A stretch of 64,000 nucleotides of DNA from Campylorhamphus procurvoides (lineage: Eukaryota > Chordata > Aves > Passeriformes > Dendrocolaptidae), in the NCBI GenBank assembly GCA_013396655.1, contig WBMV01008577.1, positions 1-64,000 on the forward strand, in the 5' to 3' direction. A model generated the notes under the pieces. It saw nothing but the letters and a program-made list of their open reading frames with translations, was not told the origin of the DNA and did no database searches. Shown in pieces: positions 22,740-33,664 of this stretch (positions are counted from its first letter, which is position 1; each line of letters begins with the position of its first letter). The translations under genes and the position numbers were made by a program.

Positions 22740-24602
22740 ATGAAGGACATGATTAAGCACAGGGTGCCAATGACCCACCCGTGTCAGGAGTGTGGCAAAT
22801 CCTTCAGCAAGAAGGGAAACCTGAAGAGACACCAGCGGATCCACACAGCCGAGGAGCTCTTCACCTGTGGGGAGTGTGGGAGGCGCTTCACCACCCGGGG
22901 CCACCTCACAACCCACCAGAGCATCCACTCGGGAGAGCGACCCTTCTGCTGTGTGGAGTGTGGGCGCTGCTTCCGCCTGGAGATATGCCTGGCTGCCCAC
23001 CAGAAGACACACGCCAAGGGTAGCCCCTTCCTCTGCGCCTGCTGTGGAAAGAGCCTGAGCACCAAGATCTACTTCAACATCCACATGCGGACCCACAGGG
23101 AGAAGAGGCCTTTCGCCTGCATGGAGTGTGGGAAGAGCTTTGTGAAGAAGGGCACCCTCATCACCCACAGGGAGATCCACAAGCGGGAGAAGCCCTTCAA
23201 ATGCCCCGAGTGCAGCAGGTGCTTTGGGCAGAGTGCCACGCTGGTGGCTCACCAGAAGATACACCTCCGGGGGGGACCTTTCATCTGCACGGAGTGTGGG
23301 AAGAGCCTGAGCACCAAGAGGTATTTCAGTGTCCACCAGAGGAATCATGCTAAGCAAAGGGGGCACATCAACAGTGTGTCTCTACAGGTCATCCAGGTTA
23401 AAGAAGAGCCTGATTTTTCCTTCAGGTCAGAGGAGAGTATGTTGGAGACTATGGTTCATGTGGCCCAGGAGTGTAGCATACCTAGAAACCCGTCCAACCC
23501 AAAAAACACTCCTTGGAAAATCCAGGTGAAGGAGGAACCAGAATCACCCACTGGTGGCACAGCAAACACAGCTGCAGTAGCCTGCCAGAAACTTTACATC
23601 AAGGAAGAGCCACCAGAGAACCCAGACTATGGAAAGCTCTTTGATCCAAAGATCCCATTGCTGGCTTTACAAGGCAGACAGACTCAAAAGGAAGAAGATG
23701 GTGATGGGAAGCACAAACAGGAAGTTCCCATGGCCAGTAACCATGTGCTCCATATGAAGGAAGAGCCAGAGAAAAGCACTGACTTTGGGATGCATTATGG
23801 AAAGAAGCCAAAGCTTGGTGCTATCCAGAGGATCCAAATTAAAGAGGAACCTGGTGTGGAGGCCAACCACCAGGAGACTCAGAGCCCAGAGGGGAGGCAG
23901 AAGAAATGCTGCCAGTCCACCAAAGAGGGGATGCTGGAGAACCAGGAGAAATCCACCTCCACTAAAGATCCATCAGCAAGAGGAGCTCCCAGGTGCGAGC
24001 GGATGTTTCCCTGCCCAGAGTGCGGGAAGAGTTTCAACCAGAAGTCGAACCTGACCCGGCACAGGAAGATCCACACGAGCGAGGGGCCCTACAAGTGTGG
24101 TGAGTGCGGCGAGAGCTTCCGCATGAGCCGCAAGCTGGTCCGGCACCAGCGCGCCCACCTGAGCGAGCCCTTCAAGTGCCCCGAGTGCGGCAAGAGCTTC
24201 ACCCAGCGCTCCAACCTGGTCCGGCACCAGAGGATTCACACCAAGGAGGAGCCCTACCAGTGCCCCGAGTGCGAGAAGACCTTCAACCAGAAGGCCAACC
24301 TCTTCCGCCACCAGTCGATCCACGTCCGCATGGGGCCCTGCAAGTGCACCAAGTGCGGGAAGTGCTTCCCCCATAAGCGCCACCTGATCAAACACCAGCT
24401 GCTCCACTCGCGGGGGGGAGCCTACAAGTGTGGGCTCTGTGGGAAGCGCTACCGGCTGAAGAAGTACCTGAGGAGGCACCAGAAGATCCACATGCGGGAA
24501 GGAGCTGCTCCCTGCTCAGATCTTGGGGACACCACACGGACTGGACCCCACTGCACTGAGCAGAGGGCACTGTCCCCCATGAAGAATGAGGAGGGGAGCT
24601 GA
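22740..24602 (+). CDS. C2H2 zinc-finger protein with 13 fingers and a five-motif sumoylation linker, 620 aa
   Basis: Probable sequence-specific DNA-binding nuclear transcription regulator. Seven C2H2 fingers (first Cys of each at about residues 15, 43, 71, 99, 127, 155, 183) are followed by a linker of about 220 residues and six more fingers (425, 453, 480, 508, 536, 564). The linker carries five psi-K-E-E-P motifs at K221, K264, K288, K340 and K368. These fit the SUMO consensus psi-K-x-E with an acidic neighbour, as in many repressor zinc-finger proteins. Few inter-finger linkers match TGEKP closely; SGERP after finger 2 is nearest, others are AKGSP, REKRP or LRGGP. The one between fingers 9 and 10 is a residue short. 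Fingers 4 and 7 share CGKSLSTK and lack the usual Phe. No KRAB, SCAN or BTB domain is present in this exon. The ATG at 22740 has G at -3. It is one uninterrupted exon. Exact orthology is not recognised. Confidence 0.92.
   Translation: MKDMIKHRVPMTHPCQECGKSFSKKGNLKRHQRIHTAEELFTCGECGRRFTTRGHLTTHQSIHSGERPFCCVECGRCFRLEICLAAHQKTHAKGSPFLCACCGKSLSTKIYFNIHMRTHREKRPFACMECGKSFVKKGTLITHREIHKREKPFKCPECSRCFGQSATLVAHQKIHLRGGPFICTECGKSLSTKRYFSVHQRNHAKQRGHINSVSLQVIQVKEEPDFSFRSEESMLETMVHVAQECSIPRNPSNPKNTPWKIQVKEEPESPTGGTANTAAVACQKLYIKEEPPENPDYGKLFDPKIPLLALQGRQTQKEEDGDGKHKQEVPMASNHVLHMKEEPEKSTDFGMHYGKKPKLGAIQRIQIKEEPGVEANHQETQSPEGRQKKCCQSTKEGMLENQEKSTSTKDPSARGAPRCERMFPCPECGKSFNQKSNLTRHRKIHTSEGPYKCGECGESFRMSRKLVRHQRAHLSEPFKCPECGKSFTQRSNLVRHQRIHTKEEPYQCPECEKTFNQKANLFRHQSIHVRMGPCKCTKCGKCFPHKRHLIKHQLLHSRGGAYKCGLCGKRYRLKKYLRRHQKIHMREGAAPCSDLGDTTRTGPHCTEQRALSPMKNEEGS
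23394..23853 (+). other. Repeated psi-KEEP motif block in the zinc-finger protein linker
   Basis: The five motifs are VKEEP (lysine codon at 23400), VKEEP (23529), IKEEP (23601), MKEEP (23757) and IKEEP (23841). The two hydrophobic-Q residues before three of them (IQVKEEP, IQVKEEP, IQIKEEP) also repeat, suggesting duplication of a short module. In other proteins psi-KxE followed by acidic residues is a SUMO acceptor site. Modification here is inferred. Confidence 0.75.
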
Positions 24603-25839
24603 GCGATGTGATGCCTGCTCCTGTGGGAAAGTCCTTTGGGAAAGGGGAGAGATGGCGGCAAACTGCTCGCCTTGTGTGTGGGGGTGGGCAGGTCAACCTG
24701 AAGGTTCAGTGGGGTCAAGGGGGCAGTGCACTTTTGGAAAACAGTCCTCTGACACTTTTCTGAGGACAGCCCTCAGGGTATCGCTTGTTCACAGGTGTGG
24801 GATGGGGCTGGGAAGCCAAACACTTGGAGGTGGAGGGGCAAGAGCTTGGCATCCTCTGTAATGGTGTGTGTGTGTGCTGCTAAAGGTTGCCAAAGTTGTG
24901 GATGCCAAAATTGTCTTCTGTGGACAATATGTGGCCTGGAGGACCAGGCAGGATTTGTTTTTATTGCATTACTGTTTCTGAGAAAGAGGAAAGGAACCTC
25001 TCCCATCTAGGCAAGAGTTTAAAGCAAGGGCCAAGTCTCCTCCATCTCCCTCTGATCCACACCTTGATTCTACTGGGCTGATGGACCCTTGTCCACTGGG
25101 TGGTACAGATCTGGGAGAAACTACTGCCACCCAGACCAGGGGTTTAAGCCTTGCATCCCCCAAGTCAGACTCCCAGATTGGCTTAAGCCAGGTCCCTGAA
25201 AGTGAGTTATGCAAAAACCAATGACTGTTTGCCCAGAGCCAGCCTAGAGACCACTGGAGTGTGCTCTGGTTTGTGCCCCCACAACCTCATTGTGTGGATG
25301 TAAATGAGAGTGGCTTTTCTGAGCACTGAGTTTTACATCCCTACTGAGCAGGTGGCTTTGCCACCACAAGTTCCAGAGGCATCAGTGACTTCCAGCTTGA
25401 GCAGCTTGAGATGGCACTCAGGACCTGCTTCCCTACCTGTTACTGTGATGCTCTTGGTAGGATATTGATCATATTGGGCATGATTTGGGGAATTCAAGCT
25501 AAGCAGCAGGAGTATTTGAAAAAGTCTTCAGGCTTTATGCCTTAGAGAACTGAAAATTATTTCCCTATTAGGATGTTTTCCCTTCCTCTCCCTGGTGTAA
25601 AGGGGACTGTGCAGCTACTCAAAAACATGGACAGTTAGCAGTCATTATTGCTCACTGCTGATGGTTTGTTTGAGTGTTCCCTGCCCAGATGAATCTTTGT
25701 GTCTTGAAAGTCTCTGGTGGAGTTGTGGATGGAACCACTCCCCAAAATTTCTCTGCAGAAACGCTGCATTCTACACATAGAGCAGTGCCAGAGCCAGATG
25801 TGTACCAGTGGTAGCCAAATTGGTTTATCTGGGGTTTAT

Positions 25840-25925
25840 CACAGCATCACAGAATGGTTTAGGTTGGAAGAGACCTTAAAGATCATCTAGTCCCACACCC
25901 CCTGCCGTGGGCAAGGACAGCAGGA
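25840..25925 (-). mobile_element. CR1 LINE 3'-end fragment
   Basis: ATCACAGAATGGTTTAGGTT, then GGAAGAGACCTTAAAGATCA, then CCCTGCCGTGGGCAAGGACA: the reverse complement of the CR1 tail, about 85 bases, inside the likely zinc-finger 3'-UTR. Confidence 0.9.
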
Positions 25926-26011
25926 TTGAACAAAGCCAAAATCCTCACAGTAGCAAAACAGCCTTCATCCGTTACTCCCTAAACCCATTAAAAGGGCCCC
26001 CACATAATAAT

Positions 26012-26017
26012 AATAAA
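26012..26017 (+). terminator. Candidate poly(A) signal of the zinc-finger gene
   Basis: AATAAA in a (TAA)n-like context 1.4 kb after the stop, with ATTAAA 25 bases earlier. No closer hexamer was found. Use is unproven. Confidence 0.35.
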
Positions 26018-26030
26018 ATGCTTAAAATCC

Positions 26031-27049
26031 AAATCACTGCCTCATTTTTTGCTGCATAGGTTTTATGAAGAAACCCACATGTGTCAGCATTCACTGACCC
26101 GTCTCTGGCACCAAGTGAAAAGGATGCCCACAAGGTCTGGTTTTGCCTTAAGGTCTGTAGAGTAAATTTAGGATCTTCAAACAAAAACCAATGGAGTTAA
26201 AACAAAGTAAATGTTATGTTAATGAAGAGAGATCCGAGCTCTGATGGCTTTTTTAAAAAGAAGTCTGGTCTTGCACTGTGGGTCAGGTAAGGCTTGTCTT
26301 GGGACAACCGCTGTCCTATTTCTAGCTATGCACATTGTTCTCATGCATTTCAGGAGGAATTTGGCTGAGGATCACCTTGTTGACTCACTGACTATCTGTG
26401 TATATGATCTCAGTTCTGTCTCCAGCATTCAGCATGGCCTGTCTGGATGGAGATGGAGACACAACTCATGCTTTGATGGAGCTAAATAGTGCTTAATGTG
26501 TGCTGGTGTGGTGGGAACGAGAGGGTCCCTGGCTCAGGAGCAAACATTGCTCCAGTTTAAGTGCCCTGGGATGTTTACTTTTCCTTTGAGAACATGATAG
26601 TTCCCATGAGAACTTGGAGGATCCCAGGCTGCGGGGAGTCTGGTGTCCCCAGAGATGGGGAGTGAGGAAAGGAAAAAGACCAGGGTGAAAACTGGGTGAA
26701 CAACAGGCTGCTCAGTATCACATACTTCTACAGATACTTTATCTGTTCACTTTTGACTTTCAGCCCCCATGGGGAATGAGTATTTACTTACTACCACCTC
26801 TTATTCCATCCAAAGCCAAAGTGAAGCTGCCAGGTAGGACTACATGGGGCACACTTGGCTTCTCTCCTCCTCTCCTCTCCACAAAGCCACTGCCTCCATC
26901 TCCTGACCCAAAGCACAGTCCTTCCCTTCAAAGGGATTTCTTATGCTGGAACAAAGCAAAGGTGAGAGATTTCCACCAAAGCAATAAAGCTTCTGAGTAA
27001 TCTCCCCCTGCAGATCTCCTGAACAAGACCATAGAAAAATCTGTGATCT
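26031..27049. other. Intergenic, nothing recognised
   Basis: No exon or RNA gene seen. Another AATAAA occurs near 26983 and could serve as a distal poly(A) signal. Confidence 0.35.
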
Positions 27050-27100
27050 CACAAAGCTTTAAGGTCCCTTCCAAATCAAACCATTCCTTGATTCTATGAT
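27050..27100 (+). mobile_element. CR1 LINE tail fragment
   Basis: CACAAAGCTTTAAGGTCCCT, then TCCAAATCAAACCATTCC, then TTGATTCTATGAT: the last 50 bases of a sense CR1. Confidence 0.85.
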
Positions 27101-28599
27101 ATCATCCCCAAAAAAGGTGCCTGTGCAACAACATAAGGTCACAGATACCTCACTTCTCCTTTTCCCAAAGCTTCTCTTCAACTATCCAACTGTTCCAACA
27201 TGCCTGTGTCACCTCACATCCTCACATCAAAAAAACAAGCACAAACTCAGAAAAAGAGAACATAAAACCATCCACTTTCTCCTGGTTATTGTCCTTTATT
27301 TTCTAACTGGGAAAAGAGAACCAAAGAGCATGTCAATGTCACTCCTTCTTGTGGTCACTTGGCAAGCCTTTTGTGAGCCAGGAGTGTGACAGGGAATAAT
27401 TTAGAGTGTACCTTCCTACCCAAAACGTCAAGGAAAACTGCAGCTGTTTCCTGAGGTTTTGAAACTCAGGTATAGTAACATTTATTTCTCCTGAGGATGC
27501 TAAATTCCTGTAAAAGGCAAGTATAATAGATACAGTATTTTAGCCTCAAACTTTAGATCAAAACAAAACCCCACAAACAACCTATGTCAGATGCACATCC
27601 TCATGCTTCTGTTTCCCCATGTCATGATTTGAAATAGTTGTGGACTCTTAAATCTGAATAGAGATGTCAGGTGACATTTATTTGACTTCTAAGTGACACA
27701 TTTGAAATAGTTGTGGACTCTGAATAGAGATGTCAGGAGACATTTATTTGACTTCTAAGTGACACATTTGAAATCAGAAAGCAAAGGAGCACAAAATATG
27801 CAATGTCCAACACAGACTGAACTCCCTTTTTTACTAAATTTCTTTTTAAAAAATTACTATTTTCTTCAAAACCTCCTAGTTCTGTAAGTATCCCCCTAGT
27901 ATTCAACCTATACTGCCAGACCTGCTGTCTCCAAGGTGCTACTGATAAATAGCCAGGCAAAGTGGCTGTGTCTGTGTGAGTAATTCAACCAGGCCAAGGA
28001 CACTTCTCCAGCCCTGAGGGCACCTAGCTGGCTTACATCCATACAGCTAAACTCCATTCAGGATGTCATCATCCAGCTCTGCACTGGAACTCATCCTTGG
28101 CTCCAGCTCTGGCTCAGGTTAAAAGTTTCAACATAAAATTTAAGATAATGGTGCTCCGGTGCTCAGGAGAATCATCTTTATTTTTCCAGTGACACGGCTT
28201 GGGGTTCCTTTTGCCCTGAATGAGCACATGTTCAGCCATCCCCAAATGATCTAAAATTTGCTCTGTGATCCAGGCTGGCAGGGCCATGGATTTACTGGGG
28301 GTTTCTGAGGGCATCAGCACTGCTGGTTATAGCCACAGCCTAATCCAGACAGGCTGCTAATTGCTATAATGTCCCCAGGAACAGCCTTCCCTGGGAGCTG
28401 GAGGCTCACAGAGAGACTCAGCCACATGGAGGTAGCAATTTTCTGGGACTCAGTGGGTGGAAACTCCCCTCCACCATGTGTGGTAGATGATGGACACCTG
28501 GGTTCTGCCACTGTCTCACCAAACATCATCTTCCAAGTCAACTCACTTTTGCAAAGTGTTTTGAGATCCACAGGCAGAAAAGCTGTGGAAGAGGAGAGC
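27101..28599. other. Intergenic, contains one tandem duplication
   Basis: Nothing coding is recognised. The tandem repeat at 27627-27775 is listed separately. Confidence 0.35.
27627..27775 (+). repeat. Tandem duplication, units of 73 and 66 bases
   Basis: Copy 1 is 27627-27699 and copy 2 is 27700-27765. The opening ATTTGAAAT recurs at 27766, beginning a third unit. The copies differ by a 7-base indel and one substitution, so the event is fairly recent. Confidence 0.9.
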
Positions 28600-28700
28600 A
28601 GGATGGCTCACGGTGTGCAGGGCCAGGAGCTGGACTCGATGCTCCTTGTCAGTCCCTTCCAATTTGGGATATTCCATGATGCTGTGATTCTTTCCTTGCT
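28600..28700 (+). mobile_element. CR1 LINE 3'-end fragment
   Basis: Has GAGCTGGACTCGATGCTCCT, then TCAGTCCCTTCCAATTTGGG and ATATTCCATGATGCTGTGAT, the sense 3' end of a CR1 subfamily with the ATATTCCATGATT tail. Confidence 0.85.
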
Positions 28701-30317
28701 TGCACAGCTCTAAGGAGGGGGTGAGCCACCCAAAGAGTGAAAGAATCCACACAGACAACTCAGAGGTACCTACTGGGGATTTCCAGTTCAGTTCAGGTGC
28801 CTAAAACCAGCAATTAAAAAAGAGAACAATTGAAAAGCTATTTCCTGGGCACTGCAATTCCCTAAAACAACACCTGGACACCAAACTTAGCATCCTCCAA
28901 AGCAAACAGACAAGCAACATTCCCACCAAGGAGTTCAGCAGCCTGGTCCAGCAGGGAGGCTGGGGATGCCCCCCATTCATACCTGAGAGGATTTAGGGCT
29001 GTTGTTTCCTACTCCCAAGGCCCTTCTCTCACTGCTCCAGCTCCTCTGTCTCTCCTTCCGTGGTAGTTTTTACATCACTGACACGGAATTCCTGCAAGTC
29101 AGCACCAGCAGAGTGAAGTAGCTGGAAGACAGAGAAAAGCTCAACGTGGGTTGAAATAAGAAAATTTGGCCAATGACACTCGTATACATCCAGAGCTGGT
29201 GCTGCTGCGAGAGATGGGAGACAGGTCAGGCTGAGCTGGAGTGCCTGGGGCCAGGACAGGATGCTCAGGGCTGAGTCCTCTGAGGTGTTTGCGTGTGTCC
29301 CACAGCATCCCAGGGCAGCAGCAGAACACCTTTGGAATTTGAGGTCACCAGTGTGAAGCCAGAGTGTCTGTCAAAGTTGGCCTTGGTGGAGCAAAGTGCC
29401 CTGGCTGGGATTAATCACCTCGCTTGTCTTCCTTGGGATAAATCCTGTGTGAGACATGTCACTGCTCCCCTGGCTGGAGGTGACAGTGGAGTCAGATGTA
29501 CAGCTGGTCCTGCTTGGTGTAGGAGCACGAGGTTTCTGATCAGGAGCAGCAGCACAATACTGGAAGGGGCAGATATTTTTTAAAGTCTGCCTGAAAACTA
29601 TAAGGCTTAGAAAGTGCAAGGAGTGCTGTGAGGAGTGATGGAACATGGGTGGAAATGGGTTAATATGTCCAGCCTTGCAAGGAGGAGCTGTGTCTGTGTG
29701 TGTGTGTGTGTGCTGGTGTGGGTGATTATTCCTAGTGAAAAGGGCAGAGCAACAGCTGAGGAGCTGCTCCCATTCATGCCTTTCCCAGGAAAAATTTAGG
29801 CAGCTGTGTTGACATGCAGCCACCTCTGGGAAAAACAGCCCACAGCATGGAAGAGCCAGAGAGAAAAGTTTGTTTGGAGTCATCTCTGGGCTCAGAGAAG
29901 TTGGTTACCATAGAAAATAAAAGTATTTATACACTGTATTTATATGAAGACATCACTTTTCCTAGTTTGGGAATAATGCATAGGATAATCCATGGGCATA
30001 TCTTTCATGGAGCTGAGGACATACAATGCACAGCCACAACTTCAGAGCAGCATTTTGGAGTTCACCAGTTTCTGTGCTCAGCGTCAATGCCAGGATATGT
30101 CTCCCAAACCTGTATTCCACTGGTCTGTGGCATGTAAAGCCACATGGAGGGAGGGGAAATCCTCTGCAGTGTCCTCAGTGTCACACATTTGCAGTCGTGA
30201 CCACAGCGTGGCACCAGCAAAAGGTGTGTTGAATTGGTCTGCCGAGGAGAGGTGTTGGGTTGCTCCTGGATGTGACAGAACATGGGGCAATGGCTGTAAA
30301 CAGAAAGGTGGTGCATT
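28701..30317. other. Intergenic, contains a (GT)n run
   Basis: A TGTGTG microsatellite lies at about 29692-29714. Nothing else is recognised. The 170-codon minus frame over this area shows no domain. Confidence 0.35.
29692..29714 (+). repeat. (GT)n microsatellite
   Basis: An almost perfect run of GT dinucleotides following CTGTGTC. Confidence 0.9.
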
Positions 30318-30545
30318 TAGGTTAGATACAAGGAAGAAATACTTCACTGTGAGAGTGGGGAGGCCCTGGCAGAGGTTGCCCAGAGAAGCTGTGGCTGCCC
30401 CATCCCTGGAAGTGTCCAAGGCCAGGTTGGACAGGGCTTGAAGCAAACTGGGCCTATAGTGGAAGGTGTCCCTGCCCATGGCAGGGGGATGGAACAAGAT
30501 GGTCTTTCCTTCAACCCAAACTATTTTCTGATTCTGTGATTCTGT
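30318..30545 (+). mobile_element. CR1 LINE 3'-end fragment
   Basis: GGTTAGATACAAGGAAGAAA, then GAGGCCCTGGCAGAGGTTGC, CTGCCCATGGCAGGGGGATG and a CTGATTCTGTGATTCTGTAG tail. Sense copy. Confidence 0.95.
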
Positions 30546-32019
30546 AGTGTTACACCCAGAGCTCACTTCAGCAACAGCAAGAAGGGGACTCACCACCCTT
30601 TTCACAGAGCTGAGAGCTCCCTGTGGCCACAGCAACACCCTCCACCCTCCCACTCCCTTTTCAGTTGCCAGGTTTTGCCTTTGAGATTGCACGAAGGTGG
30701 TGACATACAACACCCTGTCCATACAACACTAACTTTCAGTACCTTCCCATGCCTTTGGAGCTCAAGCAGTCCCATTCCCCATGAAAATCATCTGGTGTGA
30801 AGATCCCTTTCCACCCGTGCTTTCTGCAGCTGGATTTGGCTTGTGCCCTGTGCTCCATCCCCCCATACAGTCCCTTCTGCTCTATGTCCTCTCCATTAAA
30901 TCAATATCCTGCCATTTACTACAGCAAAGAGCTCTGATGCCATGAAGTGACGGCAGGAGCTGAAGGAAGGATTAATACACCACTATTACCTTGCAAAAAC
31001 TGGGCCAGCTTGTCCGCGTGGTCACCAGCTGAGCCAAATGGATAATTACACAAAATTAATGATCATTTCCATTTTATTCCTTTCTCCCCCTGGGTATATC
31101 TGCTTGATTTTGAAGATTCCCTTCAGCATTTCTGTTTTAATTGTTCTTTTTTTCCATACCTTTGTTTCCTGGTGGTAAATTCATCAGCCCTAAATAGGCA
31201 GAGCGATAACAGGCCGTGATAATAGTCCAGGAAACTATCACATGAAAAGCAGGGAATTAATTCATTCACTGGAAAACAGGCCATGATAGAAGACTGCTGC
31301 TTTCTGAAAGCTTTGTATCCTTTTAAGCTTGTTTTTTTGGTATTATTTTTGTGCATGATGTTCTTGCTCCAGTAATCTTAGCACAGCTCTGCCCTATTTC
31401 TGTGAGCTACAGAGACAGCGTGTGGGCTCAGCCCTCGCTTTGTCCCTTGTTTGGGGATTTTTCTTCCAGGAATTAAATGACAGCGAGGAGTAAATTCTCC
31501 AGCACCCCTTTTTCGAGCTGGTTTCTTTAACTCACATCATGTCTTGCTAATAATCCCCCTGCACATAAACAAGCTGGAGATGGGCCAGTCAGGAAGCAGC
31601 CACGCACATCATATGGCACAACTCCTGCCCTGATTAGGTGACTGCTCTTCCAGCCAGGGGATTTTGAGGGATGAGTAACAGAGCGTGTTACTGGAGCATG
31701 GATACAAGAAGAAAAGGCTTTGCCTGAGCATCTTCCAAATGAGACCCCAGAGGACAATTAGTGGAGTGTGAGCACGGCCCGTTTGGACACTGCTCTGGGG
31801 AAGGGAAGCAGCTCCGTGTTTATGAGCTGTGATTGGGCAGCTTTCCATGGGCTTTCTAGAAAAGTTTGATAGCCAGGGGGTGAATGAAGAGAAGTCCTTA
31901 TAACAAAACCTCTCACCTGCAAGTCTTCCCAATGTCAAGTAAGAAAGTAAAACAAATTTGGAATATATTTATTTTTACCTATCTCAGTGGTTGTGGGTCC
32001 ACATGTGATTCTGGGGGTT
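30546..32019. other. Intergenic, nothing coding recognised
   Basis: An AT-rich stretch around 31036-31085 has several TAAT/ATTA cores and could be a conserved regulatory element. This cannot be judged without alignment. The other frames here show no domain. Confidence 0.3.
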
Positions 32020-32102
32020 GTCCTGCACAGGACCATGAGATGGACTTGATGATCTCTGCAGGTCACTTCCAGCTCAGGATATTCCATGATTCCATGATTG
32101 TG
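32020..32102 (+). mobile_element. CR1 LINE 3'-end fragment
   Basis: TGGACTTGATGATCTCTGCA, then GGTCACTTCCAGCTCAGGAT and ATTCCATGATTCCATGATTG. Sense tail of the ATATTCCATG subfamily. Confidence 0.9.
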
Positions 32103-32162
32103 TGCTCTGGGGCTGGCTTTGTCTCACCTTTCTCTACAGTAAACATCCAAGCTGCTCACCCC

Positions 32163-32300
32163 TTATTTAAACAAACAAAAAACCCAAACAAACAAACAAA
32201 AAAACCACAACCCTACAAACAAACAAAAATAAACCCACACAAACCCCTGCCCCCCCCCAAAAAAAAACAAACAAAAAATCCACAAAAAATAAAAACAGGA
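32163..32300 (+). repeat. A-rich (AAAC)n simple repeat
   Basis: Repeated CAAACAAA and AAACAAAC units with an internal C9 run followed by A9. Low-complexity sequence soon after a CR1 tail. Confidence 0.9.
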
Positions 32301-32914
32301 GAATGAATACTCATTGAAATATTAATATATGATGGAATGTTATTGGCTGCTTTTTCCGATATCTTTTTACAAAACAAAATATTTTGCAATTATCTTCTTT
32401 TTTTTATTATTATCACATCCCAGCATACTTTTGCTCTATAGGATCCTCCAGCTATAAGACTCATCTCTTTCCCTCAGATTTTTTTCTGTATGTCCCCTGA
32501 TTTGCAGATAATTTGCCTCTATTTTCCTAATAAAAAGGTGTACTAAAGAAAGTTGTACTTCAGTGCTGTTGGACTTAAGTCATCCCAAATGGGATGGAGA
32601 TGGGGGAGATGAGAGCTTGGGGTGGAAACATCCATCTGGGAACAGGACATCAACATCCCCATTCTGATTCAACCCTTCATCCCACACCAGGTCTGAAGGG
32701 GGGATTGTGTGAGAGTGCAGTTTTGCTACAGGCACCACTGAGAAGAAACTTAGCTTTCCAAGTCTCTCCATAAGTATCTGGAAAAATACACACAAGCTCC
32801 TCACTCATCTTGGTGTAAATCTGCCTGAAAAAAAATCTTTCATAAACAGAGGCACCTGGGCTACACCTTTTGGGACCTCTCTGAGCCAGACCTGTGCTAC
32901 AGGGCATGTGGTGA
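32301..32914. other. Intergenic, nothing recognised
   Basis: No gene-like sequence seen between the simple repeat and the next CR1 fragment. Confidence 0.35.
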
Positions 32915-33062
32915 CACAGTGGGATATTTCAAGGCCAGGTTGGACCAGACTTGGAGCAACCTGGTCTAGTGGAAGGTGTCTCTGCCCATGGCAGGGGTGG
33001 TGGAACAAGATGATCTTTAAGATCTCTTCCAACCCAAACCATTCCATGATTCCATGATTCTT
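32915..33062 (+). mobile_element. CR1 LINE 3'-end fragment
   Basis: CAAGGCCAGGTTGGACCAGA, then CTAGTGGAAGGTGTCTCTGC, TCTCTTCCAACCCAAACCAT and TCCATGATTCCATGATTC. Sense copy. Confidence 0.95.
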
Positions 33063-33664
33063 TCCAGTGCCCCTTACCCATTTTCCAAGCAGCTCTCACC
33101 AACCAGGCTGATTGCTGGATTCTCCAGCCTCCATCAATCCCCATTTCTGTTTGCATCAAAGAGCTGGTTGAGAGAGCAGCTTTGCCCCTTCCCTCCCACA
33201 GAGGGACATTTGTTATTCAGAAGAAAATATTGCATTGCCATGTTATTTAATCAAGTCAAAATTCATGGGCAGCATCTGTGCAGAAGATAACATGCTTTGG
33301 GACAGTTTAGTCCTTTTCCTATCTGAGTGATTACTGTTATGTAAAGTCTTTTCTCTTAAACATGGAGATGGAGTTTCATAAGCGAGAGACCAAAATAGTG
33401 CCAAGTAACCAACCATCTCCCCTTGATCACACAGGATTAGTACAATTAATCTGTAGGTATTAGTGACCAGCAGGGTTTTGCCTGGAGGATATAATATATA
33501 TTTATTATTTGATATCTGATTTTCCCCTAAGAGCAGAAAATTCAATCATGGGCTTTTCATTACATCGTTATAGTTTTGCAAATGGCGTTGCAGGATTTGG
33601 AAAATTACTGAGGGAAAATTACTGCTCAGATGAAAAGAAAGATCAGAAATACTGAATTAATCAC
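33063..33664. other. Intergenic, nothing recognised
   Basis: No exon, RNA gene or repeat recognised. Confidence 0.35.

Larger units (their letters stand above)
24603..26030 (+). other. Probable 3'-UTR of the zinc-finger gene
   Basis: From the TGA to candidate poly(A) signals ATTAAA at 25987-25992 and AATAAA at 26012-26017, the first such hexamers seen after the stop. It would be a 1.4 kb 3'-UTR that includes a short antisense CR1 piece. A GATGGCGGC element (YY1-like) lies near 24650. Confidence 0.35.

Noticed and set aside
22677..23366. 229-codon minus-strand frame opposite the first finger array
   Set aside because: Mirror frame of the repetitive finger code on the other strand. No splice or promoter context and no domain.
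23973..24491. 172-codon minus-strand frame opposite the second finger array
   Set aside because: Antisense shadow of the finger repeats, rich in Leu-Gly-Ala periodicity caused by the plus-strand code.
30084..30722. 212-codon minus-strand frame
   Set aside because: It runs antisense through the CR1 fragment at 30318-30545 and has no independent support.
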